Below, in pieces: positions 29,201-38,089 of a stretch of 64,000 bases of DNA. Source of the stretch: Rhizobium sp. 007 (GTDB taxonomy: Bacteria > Pseudomonadota > Alphaproteobacteria > Rhizobiales > Rhizobiaceae); NCBI RefSeq assembly GCF_015353075.1, contig NZ_CP064187.1, positions 2,604,001-2,668,000 on the forward strand, read 5' to 3'. The notes beneath the pieces are model-generated. The model ran no database searches. It was not told the DNA's origin and saw only the letters and a program-made list of their open reading frames with translations. Position 1 is the first letter of the stretch, and each line of letters starts with the position of its first letter. Position numbers and translations under genes: made by a program.

Positions 29201-29628
29201 TGCGCGAAAGCGGCCAGACCTCCCCGATCGTCATGCTCTCCGCCAATATCGGAGACGCGGCAGCCGCCGCCGACAGCGACGGCAGTCACAGCGATGCAAT
29301 CGGCAAGCCGGTCGATATCAAGCAGCTACGCGACAAGCTGGCGCTGCATCTTGGCCTGAAGTGGATCTATGCCGACGCCGCCCAGGCAACCGTTCCCGTG
29401 GCTCAACCGCCGATGAAAAGCCCCGGTTGCGCGCATATCGAGGAATTGCTCCGCCTCGGCGAGATCGGCTATATCCGCGGCATCGAAGCCAAGCTCGCAG
29501 ACCTTGCCAAGGTGGAGGCAAATCAGCCATTTACGGATGAACTCCGCACCTATGTCGCCGCCTTCGATCTCGCCGGCTTCATGACTTTCCTGCACGGCTT
29601 CGACGAAAAGGTAGAAACCATTGGCTGA
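26242..29628 (+). CDS. NCS1 permease-fused hybrid sensor histidine kinase
   Basis: An 1128-residue protein. Residues 1-490 resemble an NCS1 (cytosine/allantoin/hydantoin) permease with about 12 membrane segments and the family opening NRWVANQTLEDYALRFT. Residues 503-545 are a Cys-rich segment (CSVCEHPF, then CPAYAAPICSLCCSLDSRCH). Two more membrane helices (about 575-640) lead to a HisKA domain with His686 in SHELRTPLN, an HATPase_c domain (LVNLLSNAIKFT, GLGLGLTI) and a receiver with Asp928/929, Asp972 and Lys1022. A 100-residue helical tail lacks an Hpt histidine. Transport-linked sensing is inferred, as for CbrA. The urea locus nearby hints at a nitrogen ligand. Confidence 0.9.
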   Translation: MAARQRIIPVRREYNRWVANQTLEDYALRFTAKSARQFSSQRISQTAIGAISFLALEAIGGAITLSYGTTNAFFAIVVASIAMLAIGLPISRYAIRHGVDIDLLTRGASFGYIGSTITSLIYASFTFMLFAIEASIMSGALELTLGIPLWIGYIVSAVMVIPLVTYGVKLISRFQLVTQPFWIVLNILPFIFIAILDWEKFDLWRAFAGIRHASGPPGTIADFNLMEFGAASAVILALMSQIGEQADFLRFLPPDGHRKLRHRLAVFLAGPGWVIIGAPKLLAGSFLVVLTLSAGVAVDRAADPAQMYLTAFGYMIPWHNGALLLMAAFVVVSQLKINVMNAYAGSLAWSNFFSRLTHSHPGRVIWLIFNVAIALLLMELGIYRLLEETLGIFSIIAMAWLCTISADLFINKPLGLAPPGIEFKRAHLYDINPVGLGAMGLSATIALIAHFGAFGAIAASLAPYITLVIALTASPLIAWATKGKFYLARKPRHSWKNLTNITCSVCEHPFEPEDMAWCPAYAAPICSLCCSLDSRCHDMCKPKARFNTQVGTVAKTLLPETVIEKLSTRLGRYGIAVVLALTAVGVILAMIAHQVASASPETAEVVNGTILIVFFVFSVIAGVVCWFYVLAHDSRVVAEEESSRQNTLLLREIAAHKKTDAALQNAKEAAEAANRAKSRYVVGLSHELRTPLNAVLGYAQILERDETIPAPRQSSIKVIRRSAEHLSGLIDGLLDISKIEAGRLQVYSNEINIHDFLDQIVDMFRPQAQAKGLAFTHDRSQSLPQFVRTDEKRLRQILVNLLSNAIKFTDEGSVTFDVGYRSQVATFTVSDTGRGIAEKDLSRIYEPFQRGEADSIRPMPGLGLGLTITQLLTNTLGGEIAVVSEKDKGSTFRVRLMLFAVMREMIAPPQEKKIVSYDGPRRTIVVVDDNEDHREMMREILVPLDFVMLTAGNGPDCLTLIEGIQPDLFLVDISMPGMNGWQLVSRLRESGQTSPIVMLSANIGDAAAAADSDGSHSDAIGKPVDIKQLRDKLALHLGLKWIYADAAQATVPVAQPPMKSPGCAHIEELLRLGEIGYIRGIEAKLADLAKVEANQPFTDELRTYVAAFDLAGFMTFLHGFDEKVETIG

Positions 29629-30538
29629 ACCGGCCCTCCCCCGCGATATCGTTCTGCTGGTCGACGACTCCCCCGAGGCGCTGGGATTCTTGACCGATGC
29701 GTTGGAGCAGTCCGGTTTTTCCGTGCTGATTGCAACCTCGGGCTCTGCAGCTTTGAACATCGCCGAGCGCATCACGCCGGATCTGATCCTGCTCGATGCG
29801 GTCATGCCTTCGATGGATGGCTTCGAGACCTGCCGCAAGCTGAAGGCCAATGCGGCCGTCAGTCAGGTGCCGGTGATCTTCATGACCGGCCTCACCGAAA
29901 CCGAACACGTCGTCCACGCGCTCGAATCTGGCGGGGTCGACTATCTGACCAAGCCGATCAATATCGATGAGCTTCGCGCCCGCATTCGGGTGCATCTACG
30001 CAACGCGCGTTCGGCGCAAAGCGCCCGCGTGGCCCTGGACGCTGCTGGACGTCACCTGCTTGCCGTCAAAGGCGACGGTGCCGTTCACTGGTCGACGCCG
30101 CAGGCAACCCGCCTCGTCAATGCAGCGACGGGCAGTGACGACGGCATGGATATCGTCACCAATCATATTGCCGAGTGGATGAAAATGCGCGCTGCAGCCG
30201 GGCGCGATGCCGTCATCTCCATCGCGAACGCGGGCCAGGCAACGCTTCAACTCGGTTTCCTCGGCACCATCGGACCCGACGAATATCTCTTCCGCCTGAC
30301 CGCCGCCAATCAACGCAGCGACGACGCCGTGCTTCGCCAGCATTTCTCCCTGACCCAGCGCGAATCCGAGGTGCTGCTCTGGATCGCCAAGGGCAAGGCG
30401 AACCGCGATATCGGTGAAATTTTGGGACTGTCGGCACGCACGGTGAACAAGCACCTGGAGCAGATCTACGTGAAGCTTGGCGTCGAAAACCGGGCCTCGG
30501 CTGCGGTCAAGGCGGCGCATGTGCTGCATGAGATATGA
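29621..30538 (+). CDS. response regulator with LuxR-type DNA-binding domain
   Basis: A 305-residue regulator. The receiver domain (IVLLVDDSPEALGF, phospho-acceptor Asp59 in LLDAVMPSMDG, Lys in YLTKPIN) is followed by a middle region of about 100 residues and a C-terminal GerE/LuxR helix-turn-helix (LTQRESEVLLWIAKGKANRD, then LSARTVNKHL). It starts at TTG 29621, overlapping the kinase gene by 8 bp, so the two are translationally coupled and almost certainly cognate. Its target promoters are unknown; the urt and ure operons are candidates by position. Confidence 0.88.
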   Translation: MAEPALPRDIVLLVDDSPEALGFLTDALEQSGFSVLIATSGSAALNIAERITPDLILLDAVMPSMDGFETCRKLKANAAVSQVPVIFMTGLTETEHVVHALESGGVDYLTKPINIDELRARIRVHLRNARSAQSARVALDAAGRHLLAVKGDGAVHWSTPQATRLVNAATGSDDGMDIVTNHIAEWMKMRAAAGRDAVISIANAGQATLQLGFLGTIGPDEYLFRLTAANQRSDDAVLRQHFSLTQRESEVLLWIAKGKANRDIGEILGLSARTVNKHLEQIYVKLGVENRASAAVKAAHVLHEI

Positions 30539-30586
30539 GCGTCTGGGCAGCTTATCGAGATCCCGACACGGCAAAGGCTGGAGATA

Positions 30587-31012
30587 TTGATCCGGAAGGC
30601 GAAAGAACGGGATATCGCACGCATCGTGGAAATCCGAAACGGCGTTCGTGAAAACAGGCTATCCGATCCCGGCAAGATTACACTCGACGATCTGCGCTGG
30701 TTTATTGCAAACCCGGGAATATTCGTCTGGGAACAGGATGGCGAGGTCCAAGGTTTTTCCGCCGGCGACCCGCGGAACGGCAACATCTGGGCGCTGTTTG
30801 TCGATGATGCTTACGCAAAGCGCGGTATCGGAACGGCCCTTCTTGCCAGCGCCTGTTCGGTCCTGAAGGATGCAGGCCATGATCGCATCTGGCTGACAAC
30901 AGACCCGGGAACAAGAGCCGAGAAGCTCTATCGTCAAGCTGGCTGGGAACTGATTGGCGAGAAGGACAACGAACTGCTTTTCGAACTGAACCTGCCGGCC
31001 GGCAGTGCCTGA
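30587..31012 (+). CDS. GNAT-family N-acetyltransferase
   Basis: A 141-residue protein with the acetyl-CoA motif A (LFVDDAYAKRGIGTALLASA, Arg/Gly-x-Gly) and motif B (LYRQAGWELIG). It starts at TTG 30587 with a weak purine-rich ribosome site. It follows the response regulator by 48 bp and may share its transcript. The substrate is unknown. Confidence 0.8.
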   Translation: MIRKAKERDIARIVEIRNGVRENRLSDPGKITLDDLRWFIANPGIFVWEQDGEVQGFSAGDPRNGNIWALFVDDAYAKRGIGTALLASACSVLKDAGHDRIWLTTDPGTRAEKLYRQAGWELIGEKDNELLFELNLPAGSA

Positions 31013-31152
31013 TTGGCACGCATTTCATCAGTGGATGGGGATCTGCGCCTTCCGGTAGGAGAAATATTTTTTACCAAGCTTAGGCAGCGATCCTTAAATC
31101 CTTTGCGCGTATGCAAAAGGCACCATAGGCGATTGAGCGGCAGGCGGCGGGC

Positions 31153-32337
31153 ATGAAAAGCAGGCTTTACTATGTGGATCGGTTGAGGATCTTCGCCTTC
31201 GCCATTCTGCTCGTCTACCATTCGTCGGCGTCCTTCCTGCCCGACATCAACTGGCTGATCCACAGCGACAAGACAAGCGCCACGCTTTCTTTGGTCATGG
31301 ACTTCCCGCGCGCTTGGCGCCTTGCGCTATTATTTTTCGTCTCGGGCATGGGAGCGGCCTTTACCTTCGGCTCGGCAGGCAGCCTGTCCTTCCTGCGCAA
31401 GCGCACGTTTCGTCTGCTGATACCCCTCCTCTTTGCCATGGCAGTGATCGTTGTGCCGCAGGTGTGGTACGAACGAATGTACGAGAACGGCTATCAGGGT
31501 TCACTTCTCGAATTCTGGACGACCCGCTACTTCACCGAAGGTCGCTACCCCAAGGGCAACTTCACGTGGGCGCATATGTGGTTCGTCGCCTATCTGCTGG
31601 TCATGTCAGTGATCTGCTATCCCATCTTCGGATACCTGGTACAGCCCGGAAACAAGATCGCAGCCTGGTTCGAACGCACTTCGAAAACCGGCTTCATCTA
31701 CCTCTTTTTCCTGCTGCCGCTCGCACTCAACCTGGCGCTTTCGCCTTTCTTTCCGAAGCAAACGAATGCCCTCTACAATGACGGCGCGTGGTTTGCCGTT
31801 TGGGCAAGCTGGTTCGGACTGGGCTTTCTCATGGCCCGCCATCACAGCGCGCTAATCGAAACGATCATCGGCCGGCGCTTCGTCAGTGCTGCGATCGCCC
31901 TGGTGACAAGCGGGCTGCTCTATCGCTACGCCTGGACGGTGCCGGAGGACCAGGCGATCGGCAGCTACGCGCAAAATACGCCGCTATTCAAGGCAGGGAT
32001 CTTCTTGCTGGCCTGGAGCATGATCCTGACGCTCGTCGGATTTGCGGCTCGTCACTTCAATCAGCCCAGCGATAAGCTGTCTGCGATGAACCGGCTGGTA
32101 TTCCCGCTGTACATCGTGCATCAAACCGTAACGGTAGCCGCGCTGTACTATGTCCTACCGCTCGATATGACGGTCGCCGTGAGCTATTCGATCGTCACGG
32201 CCGCCACTATCCTGCTTTCGGTGCTGTTCGCCGTCTGTGTCGACTTCGTGCCTGGCCCGGCACGTGTCCTGTTCGGCTTGAGCGGTCATGGCAGGAAGAT
32301 TGCAACAAGCGAGCCCGATCGTCAGCTCTCGCGATAG
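31153..32337 (+). CDS. acyltransferase-3 family membrane protein (OpgC/MdoC-like)
   Basis: A 394-residue protein with about ten membrane segments and the acyltransferase-3 opening RLYYVDRLRIFAFAILLVYH, including the family His. FTWAHMWFVAYLLV and LFFVSGMGAAFTFG match proteins that O-acylate or succinylate surface glycans such as periplasmic glucans. No other glycan genes lie nearby, so the acceptor is unknown. It ends with a short basic tail. Confidence 0.8.
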   Translation: MKSRLYYVDRLRIFAFAILLVYHSSASFLPDINWLIHSDKTSATLSLVMDFPRAWRLALLFFVSGMGAAFTFGSAGSLSFLRKRTFRLLIPLLFAMAVIVVPQVWYERMYENGYQGSLLEFWTTRYFTEGRYPKGNFTWAHMWFVAYLLVMSVICYPIFGYLVQPGNKIAAWFERTSKTGFIYLFFLLPLALNLALSPFFPKQTNALYNDGAWFAVWASWFGLGFLMARHHSALIETIIGRRFVSAAIALVTSGLLYRYAWTVPEDQAIGSYAQNTPLFKAGIFLLAWSMILTLVGFAARHFNQPSDKLSAMNRLVFPLYIVHQTVTVAALYYVLPLDMTVAVSYSIVTAATILLSVLFAVCVDFVPGPARVLFGLSGHGRKIATSEPDRQLSR

Positions 32338-32363
32338 GTTATCCTGCGCCAAAAGGAACGAAA

Positions 32364-33332
32364 TCAAACGACGCGATCGGGCGGCTCACGCCCGTCGAAA
32401 AAGCCGGTGATGTTTTCCACCACCTTCATGCCCATTGCCGTTCGGGTCTCCTCCGTCGCGCTGCCGAGATGCGGCAGCAGGACGACATTCTCCATCGACT
32501 TCAGCTTTTCCGGCACCTGCGGCTCCGCTTCGTAGACGTCGAGCCCCACGCCGCGGATGCTGCCGCTCTGAAGGGCGCTGATCAATGCCGCCTCGTCGAC
32601 CACGTCGCCGCGCGCCGTATTGATCAGAAACGCGCTCGGCTTCATCGCCGCAAAGCGCGCTGCATTCATCAGATGCCGGTTCTCCGCACCGCCGGGGCAA
32701 TGGAGCGAAACGAAATCGGAAGCGGCCAGCACCTCCTCCATCGTCGCCAGCTGGCGAGCCCCGTAGCACGCAGCCTCCGCGGCATCGATCGTCGAGCGAT
32801 TGTAGAAGACGACGTCCATCCCGAAGCCGGAATGGCAGCGCTTCGCAAAGGCCCTGCCGATGCGGCCGAATCCGATGATCCCGACCGTCTTGCCGGCCAC
32901 CTTTGTGCCGATCATGTGCGTCGGGCACCAGCCCTTCCACGCGCCGCCGCGAAGCTGGCGCTCGCCCTCCCCGCCCCGGCGGGCAACGGCGAGCAGGAGC
33001 AGCATGGCGATGTCTGCGGTGCAGTCGGTGAGCACGCCGGGCGTATTGGTGACCAAGATGCCTTTCGCCTTGGCGGCGGCGATATCGATGTGATTGTAGC
33101 CGACGCCGAAATTGCCGAGAATTTTCGTGCGGATATCACCTTCGAAAACGCTGGCAGGCAGCTTGTCGGAAACGGTGGGAAGGACCGCATCATAGGCTGC
33201 CATCGCCTGCCGCATTTGATCGAGACCAAGCGGAATATCCTTCTCGTTGAAGGTTACGTCGAAACGTTCGGCAAGGGCGGCTTCTGCCGCGGCGGGCCAG
33301 CGGCGGGTGACGAGAATGCGCGGTGGGGACAT
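32364..33332 (-). CDS. D-2-hydroxyacid dehydrogenase (glyoxylate/hydroxypyruvate reductase type)
   Basis: A 322-residue NAD(P)-dependent enzyme. The nucleotide-binding motif is GIIGFGRIGRAFA. The catalytic Arg is in INTARGDVVDE, the Glu in VYEAEP, and the His in LLPHLGSATEE. The early NFGVGYNHID is typical of GyaR-like D-glycerate dehydrogenases. It reduces a 2-keto acid such as glyoxylate or hydroxypyruvate. It converges on the acyltransferase gene with 26 bp between stop codons. Confidence 0.9.
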   Translation of the reverse strand: MSPPRILVTRRWPAAAEAALAERFDVTFNEKDIPLGLDQMRQAMAAYDAVLPTVSDKLPASVFEGDIRTKILGNFGVGYNHIDIAAAKAKGILVTNTPGVLTDCTADIAMLLLLAVARRGGEGERQLRGGAWKGWCPTHMIGTKVAGKTVGIIGFGRIGRAFAKRCHSGFGMDVVFYNRSTIDAAEAACYGARQLATMEEVLAASDFVSLHCPGGAENRHLMNAARFAAMKPSAFLINTARGDVVDEAALISALQSGSIRGVGLDVYEAEPQVPEKLKSMENVVLLPHLGSATEETRTAMGMKVVENITGFFDGREPPDRVV

Positions 33333-33401
33333 TGGTGCTTCCGTCTCAAAATTCTACGCCTCAAAGAACTAGAGGATGACCGCAAGAATTGAAACGCCTG
33401 T

Positions 33402-33436
33402 TCAAAAAGAAAGAAGCCCGGTCGAGACCGGGCTTC
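33402..33436 (-). terminator. terminator of the liv operon
   Basis: A 10-bp stem GAAGCCCGGT/ACCGGGCTTC (33413-33422 with 33427-33436) with a CGAG/CTCG tetraloop, followed on the minus strand by TTTCTTTTTG. It begins about 30 bp past the binding-protein stop. Confidence 0.88.
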
Positions 33437-33467
33437 CGTAAACGGTACTGGACCGTGCAAGCGAAGC

Positions 33468-34589
33468 TTACATAGTCTGCGGGAAGTAGCTGTACTTGCC
33501 GTCCGGACCCTTCTTCCATTCGTACATGATGTAGCCCGGAATCTTCGGGTCACCCTTTTCGTCGAAGGAGATGTCGCCGAGAACGGTCGGGAACGGACCC
33601 TTTTCCTTCATCGCGGTTGCGACAGCTTCCGCATCGGTCGAACCGGCCGCCTTGGCAGCACCGGTGATCGCCTGCATGGCCGCGTAGGCGTAGAGAGTGT
33701 AAGCTTCCGGGTTGAAGCCGGCAGCCTTGAACTTCTCAACGAGTTCCTTGTTGGCCGGGTTGAGCGTCGGATCCGGGCCGAAGGTGTTCAGCGTACCGGC
33801 AACTGCGTCGCCAGCGATGGAAGCAAGTTCGTTCGAGACGATACCGTCGCCCGAAACGAGCGTTGCCTTCAGGCCCTGGTCGGCAGCCTGACGGATGATG
33901 AGACCGGCTTCGGTGTGCAGACCACCCCAATAGATGATCGAGACGCCGGCTTCCTTCATCTTTGCGATGAGGGCGGAGAAGTCCTTGTCGCCGACATTGA
34001 TGCCTTCATACATGGCTTCGGTGACGCCAGCAGCGTTCAGAGACTTCTTGGTCTCGTCGGCAAGACCCTGACCGTAAGGCGTCTTGTCGTGAACGACAGC
34101 GATCTTGGCGTCCTTGAAATGATCGGCAAGGTATTTACCGGCAATCGCGCCCTGCTGGTCGTCACGGCCGCAGGTACGGAATGTGTTCCACAGGCCGCGC
34201 TCGGTGAACACTGGGTTCGTTGCAGCCGGGGTGATTTCGAGGATGCCGTTTTCAGCATAGACTTCAGACGCCGGGATCGAAACGCCCGAGTTGAAGTGGC
34301 CGATCACGAACTTCACGCCGTCAGCGACGAACTTGTTGGCGACCGAGATGCCCTGCTTCGGGTCGGAGACGTCGTCACCGAGTTCGAGCTTGATCTGCTC
34401 GCCGTTGATGCCGCCTGCGGCGTTGATATCAGCGGCTGCCTGCTCGGCACCCTTCTGAAGCTGAGCGCCGAACGCAGCGTTCGGGCCAGTCAGAGGACCG
34501 CCGACGCCAATGAGAATGTCGGCCCAGGCGTTGCCGCTGAAGGCGACCATCGCCGTCAGTGCCACTGCCGACAGAAGAGATTTCTTCAT
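33468..34589 (-). CDS. livJ: branched-chain amino acid ABC transporter binding protein
   Basis: A 373-residue periplasmic protein with a signal peptide ([20 protein letters not shown], cleavage near AWAD). The mature protein starts [20 protein letters not shown], and [35 protein letters not shown] and [15 protein letters not shown] are LivJ/LivK motifs. It binds leucine, isoleucine, valine or related amino acids and feeds LivHMGF. It is last in the run, 120 bp after the small membrane protein gene. Confidence 0.93.
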   Translation of the reverse strand: MKKSLLSAVALTAMVAFSGNAWADILIGVGGPLTGPNAAFGAQLQKGAEQAAADINAAGGINGEQIKLELGDDVSDPKQGISVANKFVADGVKFVIGHFNSGVSIPASEVYAENGILEITPAATNPVFTERGLWNTFRTCGRDDQQGAIAGKYLADHFKDAKIAVVHDKTPYGQGLADETKKSLNAAGVTEAMYEGINVGDKDFSALIAKMKEAGVSIIYWGGLHTEAGLIIRQAADQGLKATLVSGDGIVSNELASIAGDAVAGTLNTFGPDPTLNPANKELVEKFKAAGFNPEAYTLYAYAAMQAITGAAKAAGSTDAEAVATAMKEKGPFPTVLGDISFDEKGDPKIPGYIMYEWKKGPDGKYSYFPQTM

Positions 34590-34709
34590 ATTTTTACTCC
34601 CAATTTTTGGGCGGGTTCCGGTCCAAGACCCGGCGCATTACCCACCATTGACTGCGCCAGGAAAGCTGTTCCACTCTGAAGGCAATTCATGCCTAGTTTC
34701 AACGGACTG

Positions 34710-35063
34710 TCAATGTTTGTCCTTCCACGAGAACGCGGAAGTTTTTTCGTACAGCCAGTAATAGTTGTTGACCATCTGATTGGTGCGGCGATAACGGAAA
34801 CCCGCCGTCGAGAAGACGAGCAGCAGCACGAAATCGATGACGTAAAAGAAGGCGCTGAGCATCGGCCCGTTGAAGAGCGCATGATGCAGGAACTGCATCA
34901 CCCAGGCGAGCAGGAAGGTGTAGACGACGACCAGCGGATAGTTGCTCCAGCTTTCAGCTGCAGCCCTGCCGGCGCGCCATGCCGTCCAGAACCCGATCAG
35001 CACGACCAGCCCGCGGATGACCATCCGCACGCCCGTATCCGGTTCGAAGAAAAGTCCCTGCAT
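34710..35063 (-). CDS. small membrane protein within the liv operon (DUF6867-like)
   Basis: A 117-residue protein with about three membrane segments (near 15-35, 45-65 and 70-90) and a basic, aromatic C-terminus (RRTNQMVNNYYWLYEKTSAF). It resembles the rhizobial family I recall as DUF6867. It lies between livF and livJ, 24 bp after livF. A helper role in the transporter is possible but unproven. Confidence 0.65.
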   Translation of the reverse strand: MQGLFFEPDTGVRMVIRGLVVLIGFWTAWRAGRAAAESWSNYPLVVVYTFLLAWVMQFLHHALFNGPMLSAFFYVIDFVLLLVFSTAGFRYRRTNQMVNNYYWLYEKTSAFSWKDKH

Positions 35064-35087
35064 GTCAAACTCTCCCTTCTGCCCGGC

Positions 35088-35816
35088 TCAATGTCTTCCA
35101 CCTTCGAGATAGGCGGCACGGACTTCCGGATTGGCGAGCAGTTCCTTGCCGGACCCGCTCATCGTTACCTTGCCGTTCACCATCACGTAAGCGCGGTGCG
35201 AGAGCTTCAGGGCAGCAAATGCATTCTGCTCGACGAGGAAAACGGTGAGGCCTTCCTGCTCGTTGAGCTTCTTGATCGCCTCGAAAATACCCTTGACGAT
35301 CAGCGGCGCGAGACCGAGCGACGGCTCGTCGAGAAGCAGGAGCTTCGGTCGCGCCATCAGCGCACGGCCGATTGACAGCATCTGCTGCTCGCCGCCGGAA
35401 AGCGTGCCGCCGCGCTGCGCGTGGCGTTCCTTGAGGCGCGGGAACAGCGTGAAGATCTTCTCGACGTCCTCGTTGAAATGTTTGAGGTTGTCGAGGCCCG
35501 CACCCATCTGCAGGTTTTCCGTGACGGTCATCCGCGGGAAGATGCGGCGGCCTTCCGGCGACTGCGCAATGCGAAGCCGCGCGATGTCGTGCGTCGGCAT
35601 GCGGGTGATGTCGCGCCCTTCGAAGATCACCGCGCCGGTGCGCGCCTGCGGGCTGCCGCAGATCGTCATCATCAGCGTCGACTTGCCGGCGCCGTTGGCG
35701 CCGATGAGGCTGACGATCTCACCCTTGTTGACGTCGACATCGATGCCCGCGAGCGCACGGATATTGCCGTAATAGGTTTCGACGCCCTGAACCTTGAGAA
35801 GCTGTTCGCCGGCCAT
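35088..35816 (-). CDS. livF: branched-chain amino acid ABC transporter ATPase LivF
   Basis: A 242-residue ATPase. Walker A GANGAGKST, signature LSGGEQQMLSIGRALM, Walker B LLLLDEPSLGLAP, as in LivF. The opening VQGVETYYGNIRALAGIDVD is typical. It overlaps livG by one base at the stop/start. Confidence 0.95.
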   Translation of the reverse strand: MAGEQLLKVQGVETYYGNIRALAGIDVDVNKGEIVSLIGANGAGKSTLMMTICGSPQARTGAVIFEGRDITRMPTHDIARLRIAQSPEGRRIFPRMTVTENLQMGAGLDNLKHFNEDVEKIFTLFPRLKERHAQRGGTLSGGEQQMLSIGRALMARPKLLLLDEPSLGLAPLIVKGIFEAIKKLNEQEGLTVFLVEQNAFAALKLSHRAYVMVNGKVTMSGSGKELLANPEVRAAYLEGGRH

Positions 35817-36694
35817 CAGTTTGCGCCCCCTTCGAGGCTCTCGACGGTTGCGATGACCTCTTCCACTTCCTTGTCCTCGACACCGAGATAGGCCGCGATG
35901 ACCTTCGGGTCGTTCTTCACATGCTCCGGCGTGCCGTCGGAAATCTTCTGCCCGTATTCCAGCACCACGACATGGTCGGAGATTTCCATGACCACCGACA
36001 TATCGTGTTCGATAAGCAGGATCGACGTACCGGTATCGGCGCGAATTCCCTGCAGCAATGCGTTGAGAGCCGCCGATTCACGCGGATTGAGGCCGGCGGC
36101 GGGCTCGTCCAGGCAGAGCAATTCCGGCTCGGTGCACATGGCCCGGGCGATTTCGAGACGCCGCTGCGCGCCATAGGGCAGATCGCCTGCAGGATCGTCG
36201 GCGCGGCTGATCAGATCGGCCTTTTCCAGCCAGAAGCGTGCGAGCTCGATGGATGCTGCAGCCTCTTTCCTGTAGGGACCGATGTTGAGAAGGCCGAGGA
36301 TCGTGTAGCCCGATGCCTTCATCAGCTTGTTGTGTTGGGCAACGAGCAGGTTCTCCAGAACGGTGAGGCCCGAGAACAGGCGGATGTTCTGGAAGGTACG
36401 CGCGACACGGGCTTCCTTGGTGATGCGGAAATCCGGCAGGCGCTCGAGCAGGTACTGCTTTCCGCTCTGCTGGTTCAGTGTGATCATTCCCATCGTCGGC
36501 TTGTAGAAGCCGGTGATGCAGTTGAAGACGGTCGTCTTGCCGGCGCCGTTCGGGCCGATCAGCGCGGTAATGTCACCGCGCTTGGCTTCGAAGGACAGGT
36601 CGTTGATGGCCATGAGGCCACCGAACTTCATCGACAGATGCTCGACCTTGAGCAGAGTATCGCTGGACATTGTCGTCATTTCTGCGGGGCTCAT
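35816..36694 (-). CDS. livG: branched-chain amino acid ABC transporter ATPase LivG
   Basis: A 292-residue ATPase. Walker A GPNGAGKTT followed by VFNCITGFY, signature LPYGAQRRLEIARAM, Walker B LLCLDEPAAGLNPRE. This is longer than E. coli LivG because of an acidic C-terminal tail (KEVEEVIATVESLEGG). Its start abuts the livM stop. The first eight residues, before MSSDTLLKVEHLS, may not be translated. Confidence 0.95.
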   Translation of the reverse strand: MSPAEMTTMSSDTLLKVEHLSMKFGGLMAINDLSFEAKRGDITALIGPNGAGKTTVFNCITGFYKPTMGMITLNQQSGKQYLLERLPDFRITKEARVARTFQNIRLFSGLTVLENLLVAQHNKLMKASGYTILGLLNIGPYRKEAAASIELARFWLEKADLISRADDPAGDLPYGAQRRLEIARAMCTEPELLCLDEPAAGLNPRESAALNALLQGIRADTGTSILLIEHDMSVVMEISDHVVVLEYGQKISDGTPEHVKNDPKVIAAYLGVEDKEVEEVIATVESLEGGAN

Positions 36695-38085
36695 CAGCCG
36701 TGCCCCTCCTTGATAAAGCTTCCGGAAACTGCCCTGCGCTCCTTGAGGAAGGCGGTCGGTTCACGCGAGCCGACGAAGCCGCGCGGCTTGAACAGCATGA
36801 CGACGACCATGGCGAGGCCGAAGAGAAGCATGCGGTAGAGTTCCGGCGTGAAATCCGGACCGAAGACGGCTTTCAGGAAGTCCATCTCGCGCAGCAATTC
36901 CGTCCCGCCGACCATGACGAGCGCAGCAATCGCAATACCGGTCAGCGAGCCCATGCCGCCGAGGACGACGATGGCCAGGATGACGGCCGATTCCAGGAAC
37001 ACGAAGGATTCCGGAGAGACGAAGCCCTGGCGCACTGCGAAGAACGAGCCGGCAATGCCGCCGAACATCGCACCCGTCGCAAAGGCTGTGAGCTTGGTCG
37101 TGACCGTATTGATGCCGAGCGAACGGCAGGCGATCTCGTCTTCGCGCAGCGCTTCCCAGGCGCGGCCGATCGGCATGCGGCGAAGCCGGATCGTGACGTA
37201 GGCCGTCAGCATGCAAAGGCCCAGGATCAGATAGAAGAGGAAGATCTTGTAATAGGCCGACGACATCGGAAGGCCCATGAGCTTGGCAAAGCCGCCCGAC
37301 GTCGCATCGAAGGGAATGCCGAACAGCGTCGCCTTCGGGATGCCCGAGATGCCGAAGGTGCCCTTGGTCACAGCCGTCCAGTTGATGAGCACGAGACGGA
37401 TGATTTCACCGAAGGCGAGCGTCACGATGGCGAGATAGTCGCCGCGCAAACGCAGGACGGGGAAGCCGAGGATGACACCCCAAAGCGCCGCCAGGATGCC
37501 CGACATCGGCAGCAGAAGCCAGAAGGACAGGCCGAAATAGCTTGAGAGCAGCGCATAGGAATAGGCACCGACCGCGTAGAAGGCGACGTAACCGAGGTCG
37601 AGCAGACCGGCAAGGCCGACGACGATGTTAAGGCCCCATGCGAGCATCACATAGATGAGAATCTGGATGCCGAAGTTGTCGACCCATTTCAGCGAGCCCT
37701 GCGCGCCGAAAGCCGCGTAGATGGCCACCGGATAGAGCAGAAGCGCGACCAGCGCGATTTTCAGGAAATGCTGGCGGAGAAAACCCTTCTCGGTCGAGAT
37801 GTCGAGCTCGCCTTGCTTCGCCTTGGCAAGCTTGCGCTTGTCGATGTTCGGCTTGACGAAAACGACGATGACGAAGCGGCTGATCGCAGCGATCGCCACG
37901 AAGATCGCGAGCAGGCCCCAGCGCTGAACAATGATGAGCTCGTTGTTGATGTTCTGGTCGGTCTTGAGGCCGACATAGAGAACGAACAGACCCAGAGAAA
38001 GGAGGGCCGCGAATAAGGCTTCCGTAAGGCCTTTCTGGACAAGCCCGGGTGCGGGCTTGCCAGCAGGATTTTCGATGTTTGCCAT
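36694..38085 (-). CDS. livM: branched-chain amino acid ABC transporter permease LivM
   Basis: A 463-residue permease. The first 120 residues hold two extra membrane helices and a charged linker not found in short LivM proteins. The core has GLNIVVGLAGLLDLGYVAFY and the coupling loop MPIGRAWEALREDEIACRSL, both LivM hallmarks. It starts 4 bp after the livH stop. Confidence 0.94.
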   Translation of the reverse strand: MANIENPAGKPAPGLVQKGLTEALFAALLSLGLFVLYVGLKTDQNINNELIIVQRWGLLAIFVAIAAISRFVIVVFVKPNIDKRKLAKAKQGELDISTEKGFLRQHFLKIALVALLLYPVAIYAAFGAQGSLKWVDNFGIQILIYVMLAWGLNIVVGLAGLLDLGYVAFYAVGAYSYALLSSYFGLSFWLLLPMSGILAALWGVILGFPVLRLRGDYLAIVTLAFGEIIRLVLINWTAVTKGTFGISGIPKATLFGIPFDATSGGFAKLMGLPMSSAYYKIFLFYLILGLCMLTAYVTIRLRRMPIGRAWEALREDEIACRSLGINTVTTKLTAFATGAMFGGIAGSFFAVRQGFVSPESFVFLESAVILAIVVLGGMGSLTGIAIAALVMVGGTELLREMDFLKAVFGPDFTPELYRMLLFGLAMVVVMLFKPRGFVGSREPTAFLKERRAVSGSFIKEGHG

Positions 38086-38089
38086 GATG

